Source: a virus
Strand: one strand, 5' to 3'
DNA length: 38,508 bases
Virus record (IMG/VR): IMGVR_UViG_3300037961_005043
Coordinates: 1-38,508 of that record
The notes under the pieces are model-generated. The model saw only the letters and a list, made by a program, of their open reading frames with translations. It did no database searches and was not told the origin of the DNA. The translations under genes were made by a program, and so were the position numbers. Below are positions 8,147-14,336 of this stretch, piece after piece; within the stretch, counting starts at the first letter, position 1; each line of letters begins with the position of its first letter.

Positions 8147-8849
8147 TATTTCCTCCGTCTAGTAACTTTAATTGTTCAGGTGTAAAACCTTGGAATAAAG
8201 CTAATGACTCTGTTTTTTGTTCTTTCTTACCTAGCAGACCTGATATTTCCATTAAAATTTTTATAGATGCAAGCTTGTCTGCGTCCCTAGCATCTTCTTT
8301 GTCAACGATTTCTTTAGTTTTTTCTAACAAATACTGAGGTGTAATGTCAGATTGTTCTAAATATTTTTCTACTTCTTTGTCTATCAATGTCTGTATCCTC
8401 TCAGTTTTCATCAAAGCTGTACTTCTGCTTTGAATATATTCTTCTGATTTTGCATCAGGAAATGCTTTCTTAAATGCATCTAGCACTCCTTCGCCTTTTA
8501 CCATATATTTTGCAAATAATAATTCTTGCTTAGTTGGATTTTTTCTTAGCTTTGTTCTTGTATTTATATTTAAACCAGAAAAATTATATATATTTTCTTT
8601 TGGCTCTCCTTCTATCTTTATAAAAGGAGCACACTTAAACATACCAATAGCTGTTCTTACGTATGATATATTGTTAATATTTCCTTTTTCTAGTATTTGA
8701 CAAACCTGCTCATCATCTGTCAATACCCAACTATCTAAAGGAGCTGTTCTCCAATCATCATATACTTTTATATTTGACATAGCCTGTCTGAGCTCAGCAA
8801 TATTTTTGTATATAATGTGCTCCTTTCCTTTTATAATTCTTTTAATCAC
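8088..8849 (-). CDS. terS: Terminase small subunit
   Basis: The middle of this 253-residue protein (about residues 100-135) has the small-terminase signature of an N-terminal DNA-binding helix set: NPTKQELLFAKYMVKGEG, then DAFKKAFPDAKSEEY. A helical oligomerisation segment follows (TPQYLLEKTKEIVD). The roughly 90-residue N-terminal extension is unusual and unrecognised. TerS rings recognise the phage genome and hand it to TerL, encoded one gene downstream. The start as drawn is a GTG at 8849 in a GTGA overlap; an ATG at 8780 would remove 23 residues and cannot be excluded. The tail is acidic (SDVSEED). Confidence 0.8.
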   Translation of the reverse strand: MIKRIIKGKEHIIYKNIAELRQAMSNIKVYDDWRTAPLDSWVLTDDEQVCQILEKGNINNISYVRTAIGMFKCAPFIKIEGEPKENIYNFSGLNINTRTKLRKNPTKQELLFAKYMVKGEGVLDAFKKAFPDAKSEEYIQSRSTALMKTERIQTLIDKEVEKYLEQSDITPQYLLEKTKEIVDKEDARDADKLASIKILMEISGLLGKKEQKTESLALFQGFTPEQLKLLDGGNNVKKIAEQTRTVSDVSEED

Positions 8850-9613
8850 TTACGATGTACTATATACTCTGGTTGTTTATCAGATAGTCTTACCTCTACC
8901 CAACCTTTTGTTTGTGGCTCTAGTATACCATATCGTGCATATTCAGCATATCCTATAAATGACCCACCTCTTACAAACCATTGTCGTTTTACTTCTTCAC
9001 TATCTTGCATTAACTCAAAAGAGTCTATAGGTTTAGCATATAGTTGATGATTATGTCCTAAATAGTACATATCTGCTTCTGGATATATGTTTCTAAGTCT
9101 TTGTAACTCCATATCTCCGTTTTTAGCACCACTTTTACCGTGTCCACTTGCAAAAGTAAACCTATTTTTACCATAATCTAGTACTGTATAGCCTGGATAA
9201 GGGTAGTAAGGTACTTCTAAGTCATCACATAGCACTCTAATTATGTCTATACCTGCTAATCTTATACTTCTTAGTGTATCGTGGTTACCTCCACGTAAAA
9301 AAATACACTTATTTAGTATAGGTCTTATCATTTTTACAAACTGAGCATACTGTTCGTTGTTATCAAAGGCTTGGTCACCCTCTGGTATATGATAATTAGG
9401 TGGTATGAACTCTAACATATCGCCGTTTCCAAACCATAAGGCATTTGGGTCTTTTTTAATTTTATCTATTGCTTTGAGAAATAGTAATCTATCGAATACT
9501 TTACTACCTACGTGTATATCTGTTAGACAATGTAAGTTTACTTTACTCTTTTTTACTTTTTTCTCTAGTACTTTACCTGGAACTATCATCAAATCCCTCA
9601 TAATCTTGTTCAT
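8846..9613 (-). CDS. Calcineurin-like metallophosphoesterase
   Basis: All five metal-binding blocks of the calcineurin-like phosphoesterase fold are present in order: TDIHVGS (Asp32, His34), GNGDM (Asp65), RGGNHDT (Asn110-His111-Asp112), FASGHGK and YLGHNHQ. The protein (255 aa) should be a two-metal phosphodiesterase or phosphatase. The substrate may be nucleic acid or a cyclic nucleotide, and sequence alone does not decide. Phage members next to terminase are common. In a defence context, degradation of nucleotide second messengers is a known phage strategy for other phosphodiesterase families, so this is worth testing. The start is uncertain among ATGs at 9613, 9601 and 9589, because the first overlaps the previous gene by 41 bases. 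Confidence 0.88.
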   Translation of the reverse strand: MNKIMRDLMIVPGKVLEKKVKKSKVNLHCLTDIHVGSKVFDRLLFLKAIDKIKKDPNALWFGNGDMLEFIPPNYHIPEGDQAFDNNEQYAQFVKMIRPILNKCIFLRGGNHDTLRSIRLAGIDIIRVLCDDLEVPYYPYPGYTVLDYGKNRFTFASGHGKSGAKNGDMELQRLRNIYPEADMYYLGHNHQLYAKPIDSFELMQDSEEVKRQWFVRGGSFIGYAEYARYGILEPQTKGWVEVRLSDKQPEYIVHRK

Positions 9614-9899
9614 ATATGTAGTAGCTCATAAGAATTACACTATAATTTATTAAATCTAACATAGTGTCTTCTACCTTTTCATCTTTTATTGCTGCTTTAC
9701 CGTTTCTTTCTAGTAAATTAGCTATTCTAGCAATCTTATCTGATATTCTTACTAGTATACCTGTGGTAGTAGGGCATATTTTAAGTGCTTCTACCATTTC
9801 AAAGTTAGAAAACGGCTCATCTTGTTGTGCATAGTCTATATTTTTGTTATCACAAAGAGATTTAGCTTTATTTATTATAGCATCATAGTTAGGAATCAT
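9573..9899 (-). CDS. DUF1599/Nmad1-type nucleotide-associated protein
   Basis: The start is set at 9899, where GGGAGGTAAAT precedes the ATG, giving 108 residues beginning MIPNYDAIINKAK. The block GILVRISDKIARIANLL followed by KDEKVEDTMLDLINYSVIL matches the DUF1599 family (nucleotide modification associated domain 1). That all-alpha family has the acidic E/D pattern of MazG-like NTP pyrophosphatases. It may handle modified or surplus nucleotides. It overlaps the metallopeptidase upstream by 11 bases. Family recognition is good from memory; the substrate is unknown. Its presence beside a phosphoesterase hints at nucleotide-pool or DNA-modification work, though no hypermodification genes are visible here. 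Confidence 0.78.
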   Translation of the reverse strand: MIPNYDAIINKAKSLCDNKNIDYAQQDEPFSNFEMVEALKICPTTTGILVRISDKIARIANLLERNGKAAIKDEKVEDTMLDLINYSVILMSYYIYEQDYEGFDDSSR

Positions 9900-10224
9900 A
9901 TTTACCTCCCATTTTTTCCCACAAATAGTGACCAAAGCCTAATCTAAATAGACTATTAGCCATTACTTGTACTTGAGTTTCAGTTAATCCTAGGCTTGTA
10001 CCGTATGTAATGCCGTGCATTACTTCGTGTATCAAGACCTCTAGTATCTTTGAATCAGCCATATCTCTCTCTATAATAATGTCACAATTACGCATAGATA
10101 TTGCACCTAGTATTTCTGATTCCTCTGTTCCATACTCTGCTTTTCGCCCCTCTATAAAACGAACGGTATAGATGTGATTATTGATTTCGAGGGTCATTTG
10201 TTTTTTTGGTATTTGTAATTTCAT
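9889..10224 (-). CDS. Small zinc metallopeptidase (HExxH)
   Basis: With the start at ATG 10224 the protein has 111 residues and a clear zincin motif HEVMH (His66, Glu67, His70), with Glu82 a possible third ligand. It begins with a beta segment (QMTLEINNHIYTVRF) as in small ImmA- or SprT-like zincins. It is the first gene of the leftward operon and directly abuts a promoter-like -10 box, so translation may be nearly leaderless. An alternative start is the Met at 10197. Possible roles include host-protein cleavage or repressor cleavage. A typical ImmA partner repressor is not seen next to it. Confidence 0.75.
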   Translation of the reverse strand: MKLQIPKKQMTLEINNHIYTVRFIEGRKAEYGTEESEILGAISMRNCDIIIERDMADSKILEVLIHEVMHGITYGTSLGLTETQVQVMANSLFRLGFGHYLWEKMGGKYDS

Positions 10225-10231
10225 ACTATAG

Positions 10232-10259
10232 TTTATAATAATAACGTAATGGAAGTCAA
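10232..10259 (-). promoter_or_regulatory. Leftward promoter for the left-arm operon
   Basis: On the minus strand TTGACT (10259-10254) is followed after 16 bases by TATAAA (10237-10232). The expected transcription start is around 10225, next to the ATG at 10224, so the first mRNA may have almost no leader. The match to sigma-70 elements is good, but spacing is one base short of ideal. Confidence 0.55.
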
Positions 10260-10304
10260 TAATTTTTTTTATAATATTTTGTAAGCTATATATATTGATA
10301 ACTC

Positions 10305-10333
10305 TTGACAACGCACGTTTTTTGTATTAAATT
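10305..10333 (+). promoter_or_regulatory. Rightward promoter candidate upstream of dyad cluster
   Basis: TTGACA at 10305-10310 is followed after 17 bases by TAAATT (10328-10333). The -10 matches the weaker TARAYT type seen at other promoters in the window (14085, 15553, 17114). The downstream dyads overlap the expected start site, as expected for an operator. No gene starts within 480 bases, so it would produce a long leader or a noncoding RNA. Confidence 0.45.
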
Positions 10334-10385
10334 CTAGTTAGAATAACTATACGGAGTTTACTAGCTAGTATAGTTAGTATAGTTA
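10332..10385. repeat. Operator-like dyads and tandem 9-mers
   Basis: Three overlapping symmetric elements: the palindrome TTCTA-GT-TAGAA at 10332-10343; TAACTATAC at 10344-10352, the perfect inverse of GTATAGTTA; and two tandem copies of GTATAGTTA at 10368-10376 and 10377-10385. They sit just downstream of a -35/-10 pair, the typical position for repressor binding. No recognisable repressor gene lies next to them, so a phage HTH protein elsewhere or a host regulator would bind. Confidence 0.6.
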
Positions 10386-10518
10386 TCAGATTCCCTATCT
10401 CAAGCAATATCTTAACTTAGAACTACTCTAGACACTCTACCCAAACTCAAAAAATAACGTAATTATGTGCGAGCTTCTTTTTTTGCGTCTAATACCCCCC
10501 CGCGTGCAAAAATAGGTT

Positions 10519-10582
10519 AGAAAAAACTAGTTGAGGGTGCTCGGGCTATCGTTAGCAATATCAACACTTAGCTAGTTTTCTC
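10519..10582 (+). other. Large stem-loop in the control region
   Basis: AGAAAAAACTAG at 10519-10530 pairs with CTAGTTTTCT at 10572-10581, with a two-A bulge. Inside, TTGA/TCAA (10531-10534 with 10561-10564) and a small hairpin GCTA-TCGT-TAGC (10545-10556) continue the fold. One GTGCTC motif lies in the loop. It could be a noncoding RNA fold, a replication-origin element or a weak terminator for the 10305 promoter. The sequence alone does not decide. Confidence 0.4.
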
Positions 10583-10710
10583 GTCGAAACGTGCTCAAAC
10601 CCCCGCTAGCCTGATATCCTTGAAATCGGCGAGCACTTTCGAAGCCTTGAGCACCTCGGAAGCTAGTGAAAAAACGGGGTACTATACCGACGACATAGGC
10701 AAAAAAGCTC

Positions 10711-10740
10711 TTGACACTTTCGAAAGCCTATACCTATATT
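10711..10740 (+). promoter_or_regulatory. Strong early promoter with palindromic operator
   Basis: TTGACA (10711-10716) and TATATT (10735-10740) are spaced 18 bases apart upstream of the acidic-protein gene. The spacer contains the perfect 10-base palindrome CTTTCGAAAG (10717-10726). An inverted pair ATAGGC (10695-10700) and GCCTAT (10726-10731) flanks the -35. A related ACTTTCGAAGCC occurs at about 10635. This looks like a regulated sigma-70 promoter for the GC-rich early operon. Confidence 0.7.
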
Positions 10741-10754
10741 TGTACCGTGCCCGA

Positions 10755-10773
10755 GGGGTGACCGAGACACCCC
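10755..10773 (+). other. 5'-leader hairpin of the early operon
   Basis: GGGGTG (10755-10760) pairs with CACCCC (10768-10773) around a 7-base loop, just after the predicted transcription start of the 10711 promoter. A 5'-end hairpin can protect early mRNA from decay (inference). Confidence 0.45.
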
Positions 10774-10819
10774 GACGACACTTATAAGATAAAGCTATCT
10801 CGGGAAATGTGAGAATAAA

Positions 10820-11332
10820 ATGAATACAAATAACGACGTTTACAACGTGTACTTTAAAGATGCTTTCGGTAAGACTATTACCGACGGTATAGCAATAATG
10901 AACGACCCTAAGCTCGACGAGTTTAGAGGTAAAGCGGTAACTAATACCGACGATATTAACTTAGCCGACGTATCGGCTTTCCTAGACATAACGGGGCTAC
11001 AATATGCCGAGTGTATATTCGGGGCAATTTCTGAGCTCTTGGACTTCCTCAGATTTGAGGACGACGAGCTTTATGCCTTCGTCAATAACGTCTATGAAAT
11101 CGAGTCTAATATCGAGGCTATTAGTTGTCAAGCCGAGTTAAATAGTGAATACCCCGAGGAATTTGTCGATGTCGGCGATGCTTACACCGACGAGGTAAGT
11201 TCCTTGAGTGCTCTATGTGCACAAATTGACCCCGACAAATGGGCTCAAGCCGTAGAGAGTGCCGAAAGTTATGAGCCTCAGAAGCTTATTACCGAGGACA
11301 ATAGTAACGAAAACAACGAGGGGTGCTCTTAG
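10820..11332 (+). CDS. Highly acidic early protein (170 aa), possible DNA mimic
   Basis: This is the first gene behind the strongest early promoter, with a GTGAGAATAAA site before the ATG. By count it has about 37 Asp/Glu against 8 Lys/Arg, a net charge near -29, spread along the whole protein. Helical stretches include ISELLDFLRFEDDELYAFV. No family is recognised. Small, uniformly acidic, first-expressed phage proteins include DNA mimics that block restriction enzymes, nucleases or RNA polymerase (Ocr, Arn and others). That analogy is inference from charge and position only. It is co-transcribed with the MoxR and vWA-like genes, so an adaptor for that ATPase system is the main alternative. 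Codon use is GAC/GAG/GTC-rich, unlike the flanking arms. Confidence 0.65.
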   Translation: MNTNNDVYNVYFKDAFGKTITDGIAIMNDPKLDEFRGKAVTNTDDINLADVSAFLDITGLQYAECIFGAISELLDFLRFEDDELYAFVNNVYEIESNIEAISCQAELNSEYPEEFVDVGDAYTDEVSSLSALCAQIDPDKWAQAVESAESYEPQKLITEDNSNENNEGCS

Positions 11333-11335
11333 AGC

Positions 11336-11364
11336 CCCCTCACAAATCCCTCTTTGTCGAGGGG
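11336..11364 (+). other. Intercistronic hairpin
   Basis: CCCCTC-ACAAA (11336-11346) pairs with TTTGT-C-GAGGGG (11353-11364), an 11-bp stem with one bulged C and loop TCCCTC. It lies between the acidic-protein stop and the ribosome site of the ATPase gene. No T-run follows, so it is more likely an mRNA-processing or stability element than a terminator. Confidence 0.5.
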
Positions 11365-11378
11365 AAAGTGAGAATAAA

Positions 11379-12824
11379 ATGCCGTTTAAAGTAACGAAAA
11401 AAACAACGGAAGCTAGTGTCGATACTACTAGCAAAAACAAAGACCTAGAGTCATACGGTTACTCGAGAGAGAATCTCGAGGCTATGCCTCTAAAAACCGA
11501 GCTTAGACCTATAGCTCGAGAGATGATTAACGATGCCCTAGACGAGGGTCTTATCGATAAACAAGAGGCTTCTTATTATCGAGAGAACGTCAAGAGAGCA
11601 AAAAAGTCTCAAGTTATGGACGACTATGAGAACTTACTCGAGATGCTCGTCGATAAAATCAAGGCTAAAAAGCAAGAGGTTATGGACGACCCCGACCTAG
11701 ACGACAACCCTAGTAGTGACGACACTAGCGAGAGCTCAGACTCTAGTAGTGACGATACTACCGAGGACAACGAGTCTAGTAGTGACGAGACTAGTCCGCC
11801 AAGTATGGACGACATCAAGAGGCTTATCGACGAAGCGGTCGCTAAGGGTGCTCAACCTAGTGCCGACGGTACTAGTGATGCCGAATCAGACGACGGGCTT
11901 ATCGAACATTGGCAAATGCCCGCGTTAATGAAGCTTCTCGAGGTAAACAACCAAGCTCTTATCGTCGGTGGGGCGGGTAGTGGTAAGACTACCGTCGCTA
12001 AACAATGTGCTCAGAAGCTAGGCTTTGACGTCGATAAAGAGTTCTTTTCGATTTCAATGTCGGCGGGTGTATCAGAAGCACACTTGACGGGACGTATGAC
12101 CCTAAACGGGGACTTTGTCGATACTAAGTTCCTCAACATCGTCGAGGACGGCGGGCTTATATTGCTCGACGAGTTCGACAATGCCGACCCCGACCCTATG
12201 GTCGCCTTAAATAGTATGCTCTCGGGGGACAATATGTCAGTCCCTCTACGTCGAGGACTAGAGCAAGCAATACGTAACCCTAAGGTCTACATCGTCGCTA
12301 CGGCGAACACCTGGGGCAACGGCTCGGGGGGCTCGGCGGGTTATGTCCGAAAGCAACTCGACTCGGCAACCCTAGACCGTTTTGTCGTCAGTAAAATGTA
12401 CTTTGGTACGGACCGACGTATTACGAATTTTGTCGGCGGTCGTTCAGTCGATAGGTGTAAAGTGCTCAAGAGAAAACTCGAGGACGGTACGGTCGGTTAT
12501 CCTCAACCGTATGCAACGTTCGACCCTAGTGCCGTCGAGCAAGAGGTCGACAAGTACTACGAGGCTCTTGACTATTTGCTCGAGCTTATGCGTAGTGACC
12601 GACGTAGTATTCGATACATACTAGGTAACCGTGCTTACAAGCAAGGCTCGAAGCTTATCAGACAAGCGAATTTCTCTTGCTGGTCGGTGCTCGAGTTGTT
12701 CCTCAGTAACTGGACCGATGCCGAGCTACGTAAGGTCAACATTACTCGACGTCTTGAGGTCGGTCTCGATTTCTATGTCTACGATTTCAACGCGTTCATC
12801 GAGGAAGGGGGACTCAATGCCTAA
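11379..12824 (+). CDS. MoxR/CobS-type AAA+ ATPase
   Basis: The start is placed at 11379 because the leader GAAAGTGAGAATAAA repeats the leader of the gene upstream, giving 481 residues. A helical N-terminal domain (1-105) is followed by an Asp/Ser-rich acidic linker at about 103-145. The AAA+ core comes next: Walker A GGAGSGKT (197-204), Walker B ILLDEFD (261-267), sensor 1 VATANTWG (307-313) and an arginine-finger region LDSATLDRF (327-335). The spacing and the ANTWG sequence match MoxR/CobS-type ATPases, which remodel partners together with vWA proteins. The next gene, overlapping by 8 bases, looks like such a partner. A metal-chelatase role is possible by CobS homology but no chelatase pathway is present. 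GC-rich codon use sets it apart from the rest of the genome. Confidence 0.85.
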   Translation: MPFKVTKKTTEASVDTTSKNKDLESYGYSRENLEAMPLKTELRPIAREMINDALDEGLIDKQEASYYRENVKRAKKSQVMDDYENLLEMLVDKIKAKKQEVMDDPDLDDNPSSDDTSESSDSSSDDTTEDNESSSDETSPPSMDDIKRLIDEAVAKGAQPSADGTSDAESDDGLIEHWQMPALMKLLEVNNQALIVGGAGSGKTTVAKQCAQKLGFDVDKEFFSISMSAGVSEAHLTGRMTLNGDFVDTKFLNIVEDGGLILLDEFDNADPDPMVALNSMLSGDNMSVPLRRGLEQAIRNPKVYIVATANTWGNGSGGSAGYVRKQLDSATLDRFVVSKMYFGTDRRITNFVGGRSVDRCKVLKRKLEDGTVGYPQPYATFDPSAVEQEVDKYYEALDYLLELMRSDRRSIRYILGNRAYKQGSKLIRQANFSCWSVLELFLSNWTDAELRKVNITRRLEVGLDFYVYDFNAFIEEGGLNA

Positions 12825-13836
12825 GGGTAAACGATTCACTTACGACGATAACAAAGTCGAGCTTCGTCAACGTGCTACGTCTAAACGTGGCGACGTGTTG
12901 AGCACTATCGTTAAAAAGTGCAAGCTCGACTTAGAGGGTATGAAGCTCACGGTATTTGATTTCGAGCAATTCGAGGACCTTCTCGAGTATGCTCAGAATT
13001 GTCAGACCTTAGAGGGCGACGACCCTATGAGGGGCTTCGAGGGCGACTACCGTAACGGGTGGACATACTCAGACAATATGAACGTTAAGTCCCGAGAACA
13101 CTTGCTCGAGGTTATCGATAGAGGTTTTACAACCGAGAGAGTGCTCGAGACTTACAACGCGATTAACGACCGACTATATGCCGACCCCGAGAACGTCGAG
13201 AGACTAGGCTCTATGGGTCAAGACACTCGACGTAAGAGACGTGCCGACATAGCGGGGTGCGAGTTCAACGTCGACAAAGCTATGTCGGGTCTATGGGCAA
13301 CCGAATCAGTGAGACGTCTGAACGCGTCCCGTACGGTCCGAGTGTTCATCGACATTGGTAGAAATTGTGACGTAAAACCCGAGGCTATACTCGAGACCGC
13401 TTGCTATGGTATTGCCGTAGCTAAGGTGCTCGAGACCAAAGGCTATGCCGTCGAGATAGATTTCGGCGAGACTTTGTATGCTCAGAAGGAATATAATTCC
13501 CGTATGGAACGAGCTTTGCCCGAGGAATTTATCGGCGACAAAGGGTCGGTCTTTGCTCTACGATACGGGGCTAAGGGTGGCGACGAAAAGGTCGACGAGG
13601 CTAAGCTCTTGACCTTCTCATCGGTGAGCACGTTTAGGGACGTTATGTTCTGCATCTTTGCCTTCGGCTACGGTATGGGTAAATACTCGGGGCTTGGTCA
13701 GTCATTGTATACGACTATACCCCCTTACTCTAACGAGGAATTCTACAAAGAATACCTCGACGTAGATGTCTATATCGGCGGACAAGATACACTCGACACC
13801 GTCATTACAAATGTCCAAGCGGTCATCGACGACTAA
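12817..13836 (+). CDS. Degenerate vWA-like partner of the MoxR ATPase
   Basis: The ATG at 12817 has a GGAAGGGGGACTC site and overlaps the ATPase stop by 8 bases, giving 339 residues. A charged N-terminal part includes a basic patch RRKRR near 138-142. A Rossmann-like segment beginning TVRVFIDIGRNCDV (173-186) follows, with alternating strands and helices to the end. The position of IDIGRN resembles strand 1 and the MIDAS loop of vWA domains, but the DxSxS pattern is not intact, so metal-dependent adhesion is doubtful. MoxR ATPases typically work with an adjacent vWA protein (for example RavA-ViaA, CobS-CobT), which is the main reason for this call. Function in the phage is unknown; particle maturation or host-complex remodelling are options. 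Confidence 0.55.
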   Translation: MPKGKRFTYDDNKVELRQRATSKRGDVLSTIVKKCKLDLEGMKLTVFDFEQFEDLLEYAQNCQTLEGDDPMRGFEGDYRNGWTYSDNMNVKSREHLLEVIDRGFTTERVLETYNAINDRLYADPENVERLGSMGQDTRRKRRADIAGCEFNVDKAMSGLWATESVRRLNASRTVRVFIDIGRNCDVKPEAILETACYGIAVAKVLETKGYAVEIDFGETLYAQKEYNSRMERALPEEFIGDKGSVFALRYGAKGGDEKVDEAKLLTFSSVSTFRDVMFCIFAFGYGMGKYSGLGQSLYTTIPPYSNEEFYKEYLDVDVYIGGQDTLDTVITNVQAVIDD

Positions 13837-13865
13837 AGTCGTCACGCGTAGGACTATCTAAGAGA

Positions 13866-13899
13866 AACCCTCTAGGACTAATATCCTAGAGGGTTTTTT
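13866..13899 (+). terminator. Strong intrinsic terminator of the early operon
   Basis: A perfect 12-bp stem (AACCCTCTAGGA at 13866-13877 with TCCTAGAGGGTT at 13884-13895) with loop CTAATA runs into a T-tract. It lies 30 bases after the vWA-like gene and should end the MoxR operon transcript. Confidence 0.9.
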
Positions 13900-14060
13900 G
13901 TTTTCGGCTCAACTTGAGCACCTCGATTTCATTTCTTTTGCTACGAAGCTATGCTTCGCTACAAAAGTAATGCCCTTGACAACACACACGCACATAATAA
14001 CGCATCATTAGCTATCGACCAATGCAAGCAAGTAATTTATTTACTACGTAAATTAATTTC
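13900..14060. other. Intergenic stretch with symmetric hairpin
   Basis: It holds a palindrome GCTCAA-C-TTGAGC (13907-13919) and a strikingly symmetric hairpin. In the hairpin CTTTTG (13935-13940) pairs with CAAAAG (13962-13967), CGAAGC (13944-13949) pairs with GCTTCG (13953-13958) around loop TAT, and a CTA/CTA internal loop separates the stems. A lone TTGACA at 13976 has no -10 at usable spacing. No coding frame is convincing. Confidence 0.5.
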
Positions 14061-14066
14061 TTGACA
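14029..14066 (+). repeat. Regulatory repeat, copy 1 (38 bp)
   Basis: This is a near-exact copy (one mismatch) of 15497-15534. Both end in the TTGACA -35 box and contain the inverted repeat ATTTAC-TAC-GTAAAT immediately upstream of it. The position suits an activator or repressor site controlling the promoter at 14061. Confidence 0.85.
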
Positions 14067-14090
14067 AGTACCGTTTTAAGTCCGTAGACT
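14061..14090 (+). promoter_or_regulatory. Promoter of first small-gene operon
   Basis: TTGACA (14061-14066), an 18-base spacer, then TAGACT (14085-14090). The 5' leader shares TAGCGAGA and AACAAAACGAGG with the sister promoter at 15529, supporting a common design in which the shared ACGAGG is the ribosome site. Confidence 0.7.
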
Positions 14091-14123
14091 ATTAGCGAGA
14101 TGAACAAAACGAGGTCAACACTT

Positions 14124-14336
14124 ATGAACGACAAATTCAAATCGATTAAAAAAGGTACTAAACTTATCACGGGTCAATTAGGTATTCCAACTAAAGCTAC
14201 CGCTTTAGAATCTATCAAACAAGGTAGAGGCTACAAGACTACTATACTAGTAGACGTTAAAGGTAGTGAGGTTGGATTTTTTGACGAGATAGGTAGTATA
14301 TATGTAACGGATATATTGGAGGTTATCAATGGTTAA
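14124..14336 (+). CDS. Hypothetical small protein (70 aa)
   Basis: The start is set at 14124, not the ATG at 14100, because ACGAGG (the ribosome site shared with the sister operon at 15.6 kb) lies between the two. The product begins MNDKFKSIKKGTKL. It is lysine-rich at the N-terminus with a strand-rich C-terminal half (KTTILVDVKGSEVGFFDE). It is first in an operon of five overlapping genes (14124-15503). No family is recognised. A small beta-barrel or regulator is compatible, but nothing more can be said. Confidence 0.6.
   Translation: MNDKFKSIKKGTKLITGQLGIPTKATALESIKQGRGYKTTILVDVKGSEVGFFDEIGSIYVTDILEVING

Larger units (their letters stand above)
10225..10819. promoter_or_regulatory. Divergent control region (no genes)
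   Basis: About 595 bases separate the leftward and rightward operons and hold no convincing coding frame. Contents, left to right: a leftward promoter, a rightward promoter at 10305, a cluster of dyads and tandem repeats at 10332-10385, a C-rich stretch near 10494-10505, a large stem-loop at 10519-10582, four GTGCTC/GAGCAC motifs between 10534 and 10657, a strong rightward promoter at 10711 and a 5' hairpin at 10755. The density of regulatory structure and the divergent layout make it the best candidate for the early control centre, and possibly a replication origin (inference). Confidence 0.7.

Noticed and set aside
11379-12824. True cobaltochelatase CobS (auxiliary cobalamin gene)
   Set aside because: Only the ATPase family resemblance supports it; no other cobalamin gene is present and the partner lacks an intact vWA metal site.
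13976-14000. TTGACA with downstream TAATAA as a promoter
   Set aside because: Spacing of 13 bases or less is too short for a sigma-70 promoter.
14100-14123. ATG at 14100 as start of the first small gene
   Set aside because: It lies upstream of the ribosome site shared with the sister operon.
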